64,000 nucleotides of DNA from NCBI GenBank assembly GCA_015956445.1, contig WIUZ02000025.1, positions 62,001 to 126,000 on the forward strand, in the 5' to 3' direction. The stretch comes from Thelephora terrestris. Lineage: Eukaryota; Basidiomycota; Agaricomycetes; Thelephorales; Thelephoraceae. The position numbers and the translations under genes are program-made. Under the pieces are notes generated by a model. The model was not told where the DNA came from. It saw nothing but the letters and a program-made list of their open reading frames with translations, and made no database searches. Of the stretch, positions 11,201 through 21,512 are shown in pieces. Position 1 is the first letter of the stretch. Each line of letters opens with the position of its first letter.

Positions 11201-14200
11201 TCCATTTCCGTGCTCCACCTTGTTGTCTCTGATCCAGTGGCACTCACGCATGACATTGACAAGTAGGTCTGCTTGAACGTCACGTGCTTTTTGATTCCCT
11301 GTTTTTGCCGGGTCAACGTCAGTGACATCTCCACCTTCAATTGCGCCATGCAACGACCTTGTCATTGCGCGGGATTCCCTCGCTTGCTCAGTACGTCGCC
11401 GCATCCGCTCTGCGTCTCGCTCGTCCTGACATTCATGTATCGCTTCCCAGTTTTCCATGATTTGTACGTGTCTGCTGGTGAACTTGGCGGTGCTGTACGC
11501 CTTTGTCACATTTTGAGTGGCAGACAACAAGGGGTTGTCAATGTCGAACGGTATAAAATGGGCCAATGCAAATGTACAATAACTCTTGTCTGACCTACGT
11601 GGAATAGACATTCCCACGACATGCGGTATCAAAATGTTCGTGCCTTCTCCCCTCGTCTCACTTGTATGTTCAATGAGGCGGTGCGTGGCTGCCAATGGGT
11701 GTCCACATTTCAGTTCATGCCTCGTTAGCACGCCCAATCGATCATCTGCGGTGCTCTTGATCTTACTTGTTGACGCTTTCTCCAGTCTCACACAACGGCA
11801 AAAATCATAGAACGCCATCAACTGCAGACTACCACCCCGATATAGGTAATCGATGACCTGGTTGGTCTCACGTAATGTGCCATCCTTGTTCAACATTATC
11901 TTCAATGCAATGTCCTCACGTTCCTGATCCCTGCAATCACCTTCTTCGGCATCATTCTTCTCATCGCTCTCGCTGTCGTCATCACTGTCATCCCTTGACC
12001 CATTAGTTTCCGCTGAACCCACAACCTTCTTGACATAGGAGATGAGCAGTGCAGACAACATCGGCACAGTTTTGTGTGAAGGGATGGAGTCATCGAGGCC
12101 GCGAAGGTATCTCGCAGCCTGTTGCGCGTGGATTTGTTGCTGACGTGTGAATTGTGATAGGCACTTATGCAATAACCTTTTGGAACGCACGAGGGGACTA
12201 TCGTTCTGGTTCGGGGAGTCACCCAGGTTCGCGACAGCGCGGGACAGCAAAGACATCATTTCGTGGGTATTGAGGTCACCCTTTGTGATGTAATCAGTAA
12301 TATAGAACATCGCCGCTTTTGCTGCCTTACCAGACAGTATACACTTGATATCATGGTTGTGCCTGCAGAAAACGAGCAGGTATGGATTGAAATAGTTTGC
12401 AGTTCCGTCACGGCAAAGGAGGAAAATTGAATTAGTCTCCTTATCAAAGTAGGATACTTCGACGATCTCGTGTGGAAACAAGAATCTGCATCGGTTGTCG
12501 TTCCCATACTTATGGCACACCTTGCGACACCCGTGACGCTGAAGCATCTCACCACACATTTTGATCTGTGTGCAGAACACGGATTCCCATTCATTCAACA
12601 TATCGAGGTGGGAGTCGACACCAGGAGGGTTCGGAGGACGTTCAGTTCGTGGTTCAAATGACTTGTCAATGTCCACTTCAATATCGGGAAAATGGTGATG
12701 TATGATGTCTTCGAAGAAGGCGAAGAACCTCCGCTCGAAATCTGGATCATTGCACATTTTTTCATGGACTTGAGACGGATTCAAGCCCCCGAGTAGCCAA
12801 AGGAGGAAATGACCGTGAAGCATCCCTCGATCGGTAAACTCTGAACTGCCATAAAATGATTCGAGTTTGCCCAAGATACCGCCCAATGGCGTAGACTGTT
12901 GTTTGTCATAATCCCAGCCGAACAAGTATTTAAATATACACGTGATGCAAAAATTGAAAAAATCGGCGCCCGCAACAGGATCCTTTGCCAACCGAATCGC
13001 TCGCTCACGCGCCGACACCAATATGGGGAACCGTTTTGTGAGATCTACGGTTTCATCTCCGAATATCACTTGAAAAATGGGACTGTGTGCTGCATTCGGG
13101 TTGAGAGTGAGGTAAACGTGCGGGAGGCCAAAGAACCCACAGTAGCTCCGAATTTCGTTGCGCATGAAAATCTTTGCGGCTTGGGAACCCGGTATGCGTG
13201 CAGCGATGGTGTTGACATGTTTCAACAGGTCCAGGGCAGATTTCTGTTCGCTTGACAGGTCGGAGTATTTCCCTTCTCGTTCCAGATGATCAGCAACTGA
13301 CCGAAGCACAGTTGACTTGACTGCAATAAGTTTTGAGGCGACAGATTCGAACCGAGAGCGTCGAACGGTGAAGTGGGTCTGCAGATGGGCTGTGTGGCGT
13401 TGGATTATGTTCAAGATGACAAATAAGAATGAGTGGTGATATCGGAATGATCTATCTGCCAGATCAAGATAATATTTTGCTTGGTTGGCAAACGAGATGG
13501 CGCAAACTCGGTCTGGAACGTCGAAGCCACCTACGCCCATCGGAAACAAAGTCGGATACATACCAGGAATGAGGTCTGGGTTGTTGTATTCGGCAACCGC
13601 AGAAGAGCCACGATGAAGCACGAGGTCGGGCAATTCCGAACCATCTGAAGCCAGGTTTTTGAGCGCAGCGGAGGTGAACAGCCGTCCCGGTATCCGGTCG
13701 CATTCTGGATCGGTGACGCCAGTTTTTTCGATCATCGTTCGTGGCAGTTCGGCACTGGATTCTCCCGAAGGAACATTGAAAAGCTCCGCGGGATGTTCGG
13801 ATATCCCGGCAGTCTCCTCCTTGAACATGTCGTCTGCATTGGCTTGGTCGTCGTGGATGACGGTCTCATTGATTCCAGGGAGATGGCCGTCGTCGGGATA
13901 AAGATCCATGGTTTGATCGTCCAACAATATGTCCTTGTACAGACTATTGTGTGCTTTTAGCCATTGCAAAAAATCCCACACGATTGACTTACGAATCCTG
14001 TACATGTTTCCAAGGTATTCGGGTTTGAACTTTGACGGTCCAATGAAAACAACACTTAGAAGGCCGTTTACATCAGCCGGTGCACGGGGGAGCACGGTTG
14101 CTGTCGAACTCACATTCATTTCGTGTGCGCAAGTGTTTCCGTGAAATACAGCCGGTTGCGATGGATCTGATGACTGATAAAGGCGGGTGACTGCAGCGGT

Positions 14201-15472
14201 GTTTATGTGTTTGGCACACACTCGCTCCTCAATCCATGTAAGGTCACGAAACCGTTTGGGCAAGTGGCCACGATAGAGTTTGTTCGCGAGAGCAAAGCAA
14301 GGCATCAAGGAGCGGGGAATATATCCGTGGCAAGGATGGCAAACCCGAAGCGTCGTTTGCGATTGCGTGACCTGTATTCCGTCAGAATCCAACACTAGCC
14401 CATTTAAACGTTGGTCTGCAAACTGAAATTCGTCGGTGGGAAATTGACTTTTGGGGTCATCACGGAGAATTTCTAGGTAACCTGGAAGATCTTCATCTGC
14501 GTTCAGAATGATATCGTGCATTTGGACGGCGTGCTGTCGTCTGGAACAAATACAACAAGTGGAGGATATCGTCCACTGGGTACCCTTGTAGTAGGCATCC
14601 AGGCACTCGTATACAACATTCTTTGGGACGACTTGGGGCCAAGATTGGGCATAACTTTCTCGCGCCGCATGAGAGTCGGCGACAGCTGTTGCATGTTTCT
14701 CGCGACGGCTCCGTTTGTTCCTTTCCTTTGTGATCTCCGAGCTCGGAAGTGAAATTAGCTGCTCCGAGATGTCCTCGCCAAATTCTTCTGTGAGCAGGAC
14801 TTCTAACAGCTCAGTGCGTGGCGAACTAGGGTCAGGCAAAGTCCACGGTAGCAGAGCGATGTGTTCTTTTGCGAAATCAACATTTGAAAGGCTCACGAGA
14901 TTCAACGACCGGGCTCTGAATCGTCCAATGATTAGATCGTACCTCTCCGTTTTCAGCTTTGGTGCCCGGTCTGGTGTGGCGTACAAATTGCAGCATTCTC
15001 TTATTGTTTCGGTGCTAGCTTTCGAAAGGCGCGACCTGAGTTGAGTGATTGGGGTCTGCAACCAGCCGGGTTGAGGGGTCCCATCTTCTGTCACTGGGGA
15101 AGGGTTCCAACGAGCTGGTGAGCATAATAGTTGGGAAGCGACGATGGATCCATATCTATTGTGGATAAGCTGGCAGATCAATAATAGTCGAGGTGTAAAA
15201 TCGCTCGCGGGCGGTGGCACTGACAGTTGTTGCAAAAGCTCAGGGGTAGAGCACAGCACCAGCTGATGTGTCTGTCGCACGAAATCTTCTTGGATAAGTT
15301 TGATGTAACCAGCCTTCGTTTTACATCCTGTAGGAATAGTTTCCCGGAACCTCCGAGCGCAATTCAAGAGGTCATTTCGAGGAAGAAGCGGCAAACGTGC
15401 AAAGAAATCGCTGGAATTGGAGAGAAACGATGGAGGATAACAATGGTCAAGCAGGTAGTACTCTTCTTGCAT
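8270..15472 (-). CDS. Helitron RepHel transposase with C-terminal USP-like cysteine-protease domain, 2400 aa
   Basis: A single intron-free ORF. In order: a DUF6570-like region with CCICSRRQHAVQMHD (about residues 308-480); a Helitron_like_N region (about 670-900) with HVYLTLNPNAAH as Rep motif 1 and GMLHGHFLLWL as the HUH motif (HGH near 886); the Rep tyrosine motif FYITDYITKG (YxxxY near 1057); an acidic linker; and a PIF1/RecD-type helicase with Walker A GPGGTGKT (about 1562), Walker B LFIDEVSLL, motif III VIFAGDFYQYPP, ITGHAAQGKT and YVSASRART. After a Ser/Pro-rich linker, residues about 2105-2395 resemble a ubiquitin-specific protease: NSCAYDTFFMAM (candidate Cys near 2117), two CxxC-type pairs and YYNGNHFTGVW (candidate His near 2342). 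The helicase and nuclease motifs look complete. It should cut, unwind and join Helitron DNA in the nucleus; the protease role is unknown. Confidence 0.95.
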   Translation of the reverse strand: MQEEYYLLDHCYPPSFLSNSSDFFARLPLLPRNDLLNCARRFRETIPTGCKTKAGYIKLIQEDFVRQTHQLVLCSTPELLQQLSVPPPASDFTPRLLLICQLIHNRYGSIVASQLLCSPARWNPSPVTEDGTPQPGWLQTPITQLRSRLSKASTETIRECCNLYATPDRAPKLKTERYDLIIGRFRARSLNLVSLSNVDFAKEHIALLPWTLPDPSSPRTELLEVLLTEEFGEDISEQLISLPSSEITKERNKRSRREKHATAVADSHAARESYAQSWPQVVPKNVVYECLDAYYKGTQWTISSTCCICSRRQHAVQMHDIILNADEDLPGYLEILRDDPKSQFPTDEFQFADQRLNGLVLDSDGIQVTQSQTTLRVCHPCHGYIPRSLMPCFALANKLYRGHLPKRFRDLTWIEERVCAKHINTAAVTRLYQSSDPSQPAVFHGNTCAHEMNVSSTATVLPRAPADVNGLLSVVFIGPSKFKPEYLGNMYRIRKSIVWDFLQWLKAHNSLYKDILLDDQTMDLYPDDGHLPGINETVIHDDQANADDMFKEETAGISEHPAELFNVPSGESSAELPRTMIEKTGVTDPECDRIPGRLFTSAALKNLASDGSELPDLVLHRGSSAVAEYNNPDLIPGMYPTLFPMGVGGFDVPDRVCAISFANQAKYYLDLADRSFRYHHSFLFVILNIIQRHTAHLQTHFTVRRSRFESVASKLIAVKSTVLRSVADHLEREGKYSDLSSEQKSALDLLKHVNTIAARIPGSQAAKIFMRNEIRSYCGFFGLPHVYLTLNPNAAHSPIFQVIFGDETVDLTKRFPILVSARERAIRLAKDPVAGADFFNFCITCIFKYLFGWDYDKQQSTPLGGILGKLESFYGSSEFTDRGMLHGHFLLWLLGGLNPSQVHEKMCNDPDFERRFFAFFEDIIHHHFPDIEVDIDKSFEPRTERPPNPPGVDSHLDMLNEWESVFCTQIKMCGEMLQRHGCRKVCHKYGNDNRCRFLFPHEIVEVSYFDKETNSIFLLCRDGTANYFNPYLLVFCRHNHDIKCILSGKAAKAAMFYITDYITKGDLNTHEMMSLLSRAVANLGDSPNQNDSPLVRSKRLLHKCLSQFTRQQQIHAQQAARYLRGLDDSIPSHKTVPMLSALLISYVKKVVGSAETNGSRDDSDDDSESDEKNDAEEGDCRDQEREDIALKIMLNKDGTLRETNQVIDYLYRGGSLQLMAFYDFCRCVRLEKASTSKIKSTADDRLGVLTRHELKCGHPLAATHRLIEHTSETRGEGTNILIPHVVGMSIPRRSDKSYCTFALAHFIPFDIDNPLLSATQNVTKAYSTAKFTSRHVQIMENWEAIHECQDERDAERMRRRTEQARESRAMTRSLHGAIEGGDVTDVDPAKTGNQKARDVQADLLVNVMRECHWIRDNKVEHGNGDSEGDEFCYPEATPSQLSLWAASIKRQESEMIARRRNTANAAEQIEVSGTEVAMETTSFSLPLTQPPLSENAYVPATEALNQGRELSSITESVQEIADEFCLNKKQRMVYDIVAHKFIDQHVLKVADSGKPLRMLMTGPGGTGKTHAVRALQKLMGIHNMQHLIRFLGPTGSSAKQIGGTTIHKGLGLSIALKSKGRGNRKAGESNEDYSATINVKNRTVIRDEWRDVWFLFIDEVSLLGAQLMCQVDHALRFAKENPNEWFGGINVIFAGDFYQYPPVGSTPLYTPIQQKAPQRSTDIEKRLGRLAWRSVNVVVSLSEQQRMKDDAEYASAVGRLRIRECNLGDVELFNSRVVRSVGNPDGLEMMGGREEATMLVGTNFIRELINNVKAKSSARGELTYCAASDLVDGSEPALLDRKHLLGLNVADFSSEGALPGLIPLYVGMPVILRNRNISTELGITNGSQGIVRYIFTKPCASGYSVARCVIVEFGDSSVQIPGLPPCHFPLSPTTWKFTTTLTDSTGGKRNAHVSRSQLNLQPAFAITGHAAQGKTLPQVLANLHEGGFAAYVSASRARTREGLFLTQPIGLENLNRPVNSDLRHECRRLERLEHNTAVCHGFETGPILPVLDPEGEMIASSDIGMPLPPAPSAADLKPGLTQSQSESKSTPSDPLRPRPDSPIVSSPSGGCIWSANSCAYDTFFMAMFSMYNDATGRWRETFQTMGPWSLLVANQFEQLMEPSNLSGSQRFSECRDELRVVLSQHDPHAFPPPGRCHTSICEIFEAFEQNSSGSLTLSQEFTCAGGCPMSREILHLPDACGFGNWANAARRTGFSCALDEASIQLFVDLQIAAKIQQGLALQCPQCHGPRTSAVYLQNPLPWLFFRISLTVRPCPQPPATLDIRGTAGTIVYRLCALVYYNGNHFTGVWQNRDGSCWGYDGLACGGAPERLRSVGLAGLRNYAGCDLHLALYDLSDSTAT

Positions 15473-16221
15473 GGTAACGGATTGAATGGTTTAGGACCGT
15501 AAAAACCATAAAACTGAAAAAACCGTAAAACCGTAAAACCGTTCGTTGAACGTTGGTGACCGTCGAGCTCGGGGAAGTGGAAAATCAGACAGGGGAGATG
15601 TCACGCTTGCGGCTTCAGTGACATAACGCCGGGTGAGTCAATCGGCCCGACCGGATCAAACCACATCGTTGGCAGTGGGGTCGATACGTTTCGTCACGGA
15701 CAAACCCTCCTCCTGTCGGAGTCGGGGATACGACGTATCTGGCAGCGGAGCGTTCGAGCCCCGCAGCACGCACTGTCATCTCATGTGTGTCGGACACTTT
15801 TCCATTGATTCGCCTCGTTATCGGTTATCTCTTGGTTCAGAAGCGGAACCCCAACGATAGCAATTGGTCGCTTACAAACACCGACGCTGCTCGGAGGCCA
15901 AGCCTGTGCGTACTTGATTCACAAGGCTGATACCATGCATGATTTGGTAAGACCTGATATTGGACCTTTTTTTGACAGAAGACGACCGAGGCAACATTTT
16001 ACCGCACTCTTGGGAGCAACGTACGTTCCAGGTTTGGTATGTAAGGGCCAGCCACGACTTTCCTCACGACCACAAGAGATAAGACTTGACTCGTTGCTCA
16101 GCGCTCTGAAGCTGACTCAGCCCCCAGAATCTCCAACGATGCGCGGCCTGTAGGATACCGAATATAAAGCCAGCCAGAAACACAATGTGTTCAATCACTT
16201 CCACTGACCACCCACATCAGC
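15473..16221. other. Spacer with Helitron 5' end (not placed) and pseudokinase promoter
   Basis: No credible exon. Just upstream of RepHel, 15497-15541 is an A-rich stretch with repeated AAACCGTAAAAC words. A TATA-like ATATAAAG at 16162-16169 sits about 55 bp before the ATG of the next gene and is its probable core promoter. Confidence 0.45.
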
Positions 16222-17551
16222 ATGGAAGCAGCATCGTCCGACCTCACCTCCCACGCAAAAGTCTCCTTCTCTCGCCTCCTTGGGCACCTCTGCCTACTTT
16301 TTCATCCTCACTCGCGAGGTACACTCAGTGAAGAGTGTGATACCTTCGAACACGCTACTAATCCACCCGCTCACATGGGTACGGGGTCACTCCCACCAGA
16401 CCTTGACCTTTCGTCCTTGGACGACCCCAGTATACCGACAGAAGGACTCGTTGATTCTGTTCTGCGCCTCGGACCATCCCTACCAATTAGTTGCGGGCTA
16501 TTTCGACACAACGACTTGAAGATCACCGGGCCGCGTCCTTTCGACGGTGGTGGGTTTGCAAAGATCTGGTCGGGCGAGAAAGACGACGGTAAAAAGGTGG
16601 TGATCAAATCCTACCGGCATTACTCGTCATTGAGCCGTTTGCCAGCCTTCTTGGTGAGCATCACGGCCGCATCAAACGTGGAGTTCTATATACTGAGGGT
16701 CGTCGGTAGAGGTTCTACCAGGAAGCTCTCGTTTGCAGCTATTTTAATAGCATCGATGACAGGAGCTTTGCACCATTTTTTGGTATCTATTCAAGTGAAG
16801 AGCACCCCTTCGCCCTTGTGTTCGAAATTATGGAGCACCGAAACCTCGGCGAATATCTGAGGAACAACAAAGATGTCAGGAGGATAGACTCGGTACGCTT
16901 CTCACGTTCTTGCCTGTTTTGAACTTTGCTTTGTCTTGATACCTCTACTCCAGCTCTTGCAGGTGGCTCGGGGTTTACAGGTCATGCATCGTCACGGTAT
17001 TGCCCACGGGAATATCAAGATTGTTCGTCAGTTCCTCGTGTTTATGTCCCGTTTGCCCCCTCACATAATCCTAGGCAAATATTCTCGTCAGTGGCGCCGG
17101 ATGTGTCCGGATCGGAAGTTTAGGCACTGCCTGCGCTCAGTCTACTGCACCGACGGTAGACGTGGATCGATTTTTCCCCGGCGCAGCCCCGGAAATAACT
17201 GATCCTCAACGGTGGGGTACCAGTGAGGCCGGAGCTTCGAAGTCAAGCGATTTGTTTGCATTCGGTGTCCTCGCCTGGGAGGTGAGTGCGCCTTTTGAAG
17301 TCTGCTTGATTATCTACTGAATAGAGTGCTCTCAGGCGTTTACTGGGCGAGCTCCGTTCTCCGATCAAGGCGTCGTTGCATGCGTTCACTCGATGTCAAA
17401 TGACCGCCGACCAGCGAAGCCTGCCCATCCTGAGGTCTCCGACGGTGTGTGGAAACTAATCAAAGGATGTTGGAAGGCGGATCCTGCGAAACGCAGGACG
17501 ATTGACGAAGTAGTTGCTGTCCTCGAGGTGGAATCAAACGCAAGGCAGTGA
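16222..17551 (+). CDS. Protein kinase-like protein (predicted pseudokinase), 368 aa, five exons
   Basis: Exons are 16222-16653, 16710-16892, 16954-17022, 17075-17281 and 17336-17551, with short GT..AG introns and phases giving 368 codons plus TGA. The kinase fold is visible: glycine loop DGGGFAKIWSG (about residues 106-116), lysine in VVIKSYR (about 128), hinge region ALVFEIMEHRNLGEYL, catalytic-loop equivalent IAHGNIKIANILV (HGN at 223-225), and SSDLFAFGVLAWEAFTG with CWKADPAKRRTIDEVV near the end. Two key residues are replaced: the HRD aspartate position reads HGN, and the DFG position reads GSLG (242-245), so phosphotransfer is unlikely. The frame is clean, so it may still serve as a scaffold. 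It and the nitronate monooxygenase remnant are the only host-type genes I see. Confidence 0.88.
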
Positions 17552-18097
17552 CGGGCCATCGCGCACCTGTCAACGCTCGTAGAGCTGGACCTGAAGCGGA
17601 ACCGGGGGAGTTTTCTTGTTATGTACGCTTATTCTCATAGTATTATCGACTACGATTGCAATAGAAGAAATGCAATGCACTGATTTTTAGCAATGATTTC
17701 GCCCATACACGCTCCTGAGTAGCTGAATGTACGGCCCTCGGCAGGGCAGTCCGCCCGATTTGGTCGAAGCTGATCGCTGTCTTCCATTTGTGGGCCGGTG
17801 TGGGCCCGAGCGCCGTCTCGGCCTTCGGAACGGTTTCCAGAACCCGTCGAAGCCGGAAGGATTCCGGCTCGGCTTGAAGCTTCCTCGAAACCTGTAAGAA
17901 TCACACTGTGTTGTTCCAGTGGGGATCATAACAATAGTGCTCACTCTCATCAAGCTAGCCTCCGCCTCTCCTTGCATTCGCTGCGCGTCTCCAGCGCGTA
18001 GCTCTTGCTTATACCTCCAATATCCCCACGTCACCAACGCGGAAACGGTCTCTACGCCACAACCTACTCTCGATTCCATTTGCTGAGTTTTTGAACG
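17552..18097. other. Intergenic spacer
   Basis: Nothing recognised. A minus ORF of 130 codons (17687-18079) has a composition typical of chance reading and no start context or motif. The interval should hold the pseudokinase 3' end and the promoter of the former nitronate monooxygenase gene. Confidence 0.4.
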
Positions 18098-19856
18098 ATG
18101 CCGATTGTCACGCCACTGACAAAGTCGCTGAACATCCGGGTGTGAGTTGTTGAAGTATATGGATCTAGTGGACCGCTGATTCGACGATTTGGTGAATGCC
18201 TGTAGACCTGTCGTGCAAGGTGGTATGCAATGGTACGCTCGCCTTTCTCCCCTGCCGCAACCTGCAATCTGAACAGACTCTGCATAACCGCATTCATTTT
18301 GTGTCGGGTCTAGGGTTGGGGTCCGGAACTGGTAGCAGCAATCTCAAACGCGGGCGGCCTCGGTCTCCTCACCGCCTTAACCCAACCAAACCCGGACGCC
18401 CTTCGCGAAGCAATTGGGAAGACGCGCAAACCGACCGATAAATGCTTCGGTATGAATATCACCATCTTACCGTCGATCAACCCCCCAGATTATGAAGGGC
18501 ACGCAAGAGTAGCGGTCGAAGAGGGTGTCAAGATATTCGAGACGGCGGGAAACAACCGTGGACTCCATATTCGCTTTGGATCTCTTTGGACTCGGCCACG
18601 GTATTAACATATGGAGTAGCTGCACCCTTCATCAAGTTCTCCAAGCAGAATGGATGTGTTGTGATCCACAAGTGTGAGCATTCGATCACATCTATACGCC
18701 ACACATGGCGCATATACCCGATTTTGGTGGGATGACTGAAGTGCTGCCCCCGCGTTGCTTCTATCAGGCACTACAATTAGACACGCAAAGGCGAGTATGG
18801 ACTGGTGACGTAGCCCGCCCACCGAAATGAGACCTTATGGCTATCTCTTGATCCAGGCTGCCGAGAGGATGGGTGCCGACATTCTCAGCATAGACGGTTT
18901 TGAATGTGGGTTCTCAGCCCCAGATTTCTTTATCTTATGAAGGCTGAACTGATGGCAACACTTTTGCACTATATAGGTGCGGGACATCCCGGGGAGGAAG
19001 ATATTGGTGGCCTTGTCTTGGTATGTGAACACGACACCAGCTCTGGGAGGTTTGGTACTGATATGCGGTAGCTTGAACGTGCATCGTAGGAACTCAAGAA
19101 CCCATACATCGCTTCGGGATGATTTGCTGACGGGCAAGGATTTGTATCTGCCATGGCGCTAGGTGCTTCTGTGGGTTGTCTCGGCTTACCGGGGATTTCG
19201 TAGTTGACAAGTTAACAGGGTGTGAATATGGGTATGTGGGTTGGCAAAGATGGATTTTGTATGATTCATCTCCTGTCCCATTCTAGGCACACGCTTCATG
19301 TGCGCCGTTGAGAGGTGCGAATTTCATCTCAGCAACTAGACACTGATGTTTTGATGAATAGGACTACAAAATCGGATTCAGGCTTAGTCTCTCATAAAGA
19401 GAAAATCGTGGCCTCGACAGAGAAGGTACGTCAATGACGCCACTTGGGTTTGAAGTTGTCGTAGCTCACCATCCAATGTGAAGGACACTGCATATTTTTA
19501 GGACCCTCCGTAATACTGCCCGGGTGTACAAGAACAAGGTCTCGCAGGAGGTCGTTCGACCACAAGGAGCGAAGTTCGAAGCACTCAGGGAGCTAGACTC
19601 TGGGTCCCGCGGTCGTGTAGGCCTCTGCTTGCCCTTCTTCGTGGTGTAGTACCGCTTACTCAATTTGTGATTTTTTGGTCTGCAGGTCGTGTACGAGATT
19701 GGTGACCCAGACTACGGGGTGTGGTCCGCTGGCACTGTCATCGGTTTCATCAGGGATATTCCCATGTGCGAAAAGCTGCTAAGCAGGATCGAGAGTGAGG
19801 CCGAGAACGCCATCGAGAGGCTCAACAAGCTGGGCATTGCCAAGGCCAAACTTTGA
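18098..19856 (+). pseudogene. Nitronate monooxygenase (2-nitropropane dioxygenase family), decayed
   Basis: Exon-sized blocks match the family in order: MPIVTPLTKSLNIRV (18098-18141), PVVQGGMQW (18206-18232), ISNAGGLGLLTALTQPNPDA then MNITILPSINPPDYEGH and VEEGVKIFETAGNN (about 18318-18550), NGCVVIHKC (about 18651-18673), RMGADILSIDGFEC (about 18860-18910), AGHPGEEDIGGLVL (about 18978-19020), ELKNPYIASG (about 19090-19119), RTLRNTARVYKNKVSQEVV, and a C-terminal exon VVYEIGDPDYGVWSAG ending at TGA 19854-19856. The enzyme oxidises nitronates using FMN. Two lesions are visible: an apparent 1-nt deletion near 18325 in the third exon, and TGA at 19120-19122 where the family has glycine. Several middle splice sites are also unclear. 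Sequencing error at either site is possible but both would be needed. Confidence 0.82.
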
Positions 19857-20444
19857 AGATTGTAGAGATCTCAATCCTGATCTTGTGCCAGATGTAGGTA
19901 CAAGGACTAGGGCTGCATGCGGCAGAACCCGGGACTGTAGAACAGGAAAATAGTACATAACAAGGGACGAGAACACAGTCCCAGGATATATTGACAGTGG
20001 TGAGTAAGGATCAGAGACAATATATTACCAAATGTGTTGGATCTTCCAGCCAAAGTCCATCATCAGAAAACATAATTATAACTGGACAAAGTACAGGACA
20101 CCCGCAGGAAGCTCAGAGTTGGAGACATCAGAATCGATGAATTGATCATGATAACAAGTGCACGTGAACATGTGATCCTGGGAAAGTTTTAATGTGACTG
20201 CACAGTTTTTCTGATTTTTTGCAGGATGAAGGTAAATCAAAAAACTACAAGACCCAGGACTTATAGTCCCGGGAATATATCATGTCATCTAAATTGCTTG
20301 TTGTTGTCCGCTCATGCGGTGATTGGATTTGTAAGGATGTGTCTGTTGGGCGGAGATTATTGTGTTCTTTGTGAGCCATACTTAGGGCGCCCTAACACAG
20401 CCCGATTTGGATGGTATAGTATGTTGTGAATTTTACACAGACAG
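19857..20444. other. Intergenic spacer, host side of first Y insertion
   Basis: AT-rich sequence without a supported exon. It ends with the ACGT duplication (20445-20448) of the Y1 element. Confidence 0.4.
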
Positions 20445-20672
20445 ACGTTGTCGTGACTGTATTTCGGACACTATCCGGAATCACGACCTTCTCTCGACTA
20501 TCGACAACCGCTGCGCGAGGTCTAGATGACTTCCCTCAGCATTCTCGACTGTCCCGACGAGGACTCGCCTGTCCCTTTGCTTCACTACACTTCCCTCTCT
20601 CCTTATCCCCCTTCACGACATCCCGACGTCCCGACGTTTTCCCTTGCGATGTCCCGACGTTTTCCCCTTTCG

Positions 20673-20745
20673 ACCTTCGACCTGCGACCTGCGACTTAGA
20701 CCTGCGACCTGCGCCCCCTTGACCCGCGACCTGCGACCTGCGTTC
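20673..20745 (+). repeat. Short tandem repeat, CGACCTG-like 7-mers, in Y1
   Basis: About nine imperfect copies of a CGACCTG heptamer; a matching tract is in Y2 around 31700-31768. It is a family feature that predates dispersal. Confidence 0.7.
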
Positions 20746-21128
20746 CGTAGCATTTAGTATCCCTAGGACTTTGTTTCTTTCACATTCCCTCCCGATCACG
20801 TCCCGATCAGTCCCGATCGTGTCCCGACTTTTCAGTACATTTTATATCTTTGGTTTTCATCTCCCTATCTCCATTCCCTGCATCCCGATCACGTCTCGAT
20901 CGATTGCCCTGCTTGCGACTCCAGACCTCCCTCTGGTTCGTTTCTCAACCACATTCCTTTCCTTCATCATTCCCTTCGATCCCCCACCTTCCCTATGTCA
21001 TAGACTCGTCATAAGGTCTCTTGACATCATTTTGGTTCGTTCCCTTTGGTTCCCTTCGTTCTCAGAACCCTTAGCATTGTATATAAAGGCCCCTGTATTC
21101 GATAGACCACAGAATCATTCAGCAGCGT

Positions 21129-21131
<3 letters not shown>

Positions 21132-21165
<34 letters not shown>
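21132..21165 (+). repeat. (CT)n microsatellite in Y1
   Basis: About 17 CT units just after the LTR TATA box. Y2 (about 32158-32190) and Y3 (about 52081-52113) carry shorter, interrupted versions, so the tract is length-variable between copies. Confidence 0.9.
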
Positions 21166-21168
<3 letters not shown>

Positions 21169-21512
21169 GAGGCCTAGCAGCGTTGCTACGGTCCTCCCTT
21201 CGGTTCCCTCGTCGTCTTGCCCTCGTTCTCGTCGTCCCTCTGGTCTCTCGTGTCCCGCTGGTGTCCCGATTTCTGACTATCTCGTCCCGACGTTTCCCGA
21301 CGTTTCCCTTAGTTGACTATTGGTAGTTTCGTGCCCTGGCTTTCCTGTCGTCTTCTGTCTCGTTCTCCTGTTCGTATCCCGACTTTCCCTCTCACTGTTC
21401 ATTCGCTTCCCGCAGATTCCCTAGAGGCTCGCGCCTCTAAACCGAGGACCCGACCTTCTAACTGCCATCTCTGCCCTCTCGGACTCCGAAGGCTTTGTGG
21501 CTAGTTCAACGT

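Larger units (their letters stand above)
6300..15600 (-). mobile_element. Autonomous Helitron (limits approximate)
   Basis: The minus strand carries, in order, an uninterrupted RepHel ORF (15472-8270) and an accessory gene (8159-6747) only 110 bp downstream. Helitrons move by rolling-circle or peel-and-paste replication using the HUH nuclease and PIF1-type helicase. The full-length, intron-free RepHel ORF suggests a young insertion. The 5' TC and 3' CTRR ends could not be placed by eye, so the coordinates only bracket the two genes. No target duplication is expected for this class. Confidence 0.75.
20449..21508 (+). mobile_element. Solo LTR, family Y, copy 1
   Basis: Begins TGTCGTGAC and ends CTAGTTCA, 1060 bp, flanked by ACGT at 20445-20448 and 21509-21512 (4-bp duplication). 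It is closely similar over its whole length to Y2 at 31506-32530. A TATATAAAG box at 21080-21088 lies about 60 percent of the way through, with a pyrimidine-rich tract after it, as expected for U3-R-U5. A 181-codon ORF across it is low-complexity and not supported. No internal retrotransposon region is adjacent. Confidence 0.88.

Noticed and set aside
20771-21316. 181-codon ORF with Ser/Leu/Pro runs in Y1
   Set aside because: Low-complexity reading of a CT-rich LTR; frame and length are not kept in Y2 or Y3.
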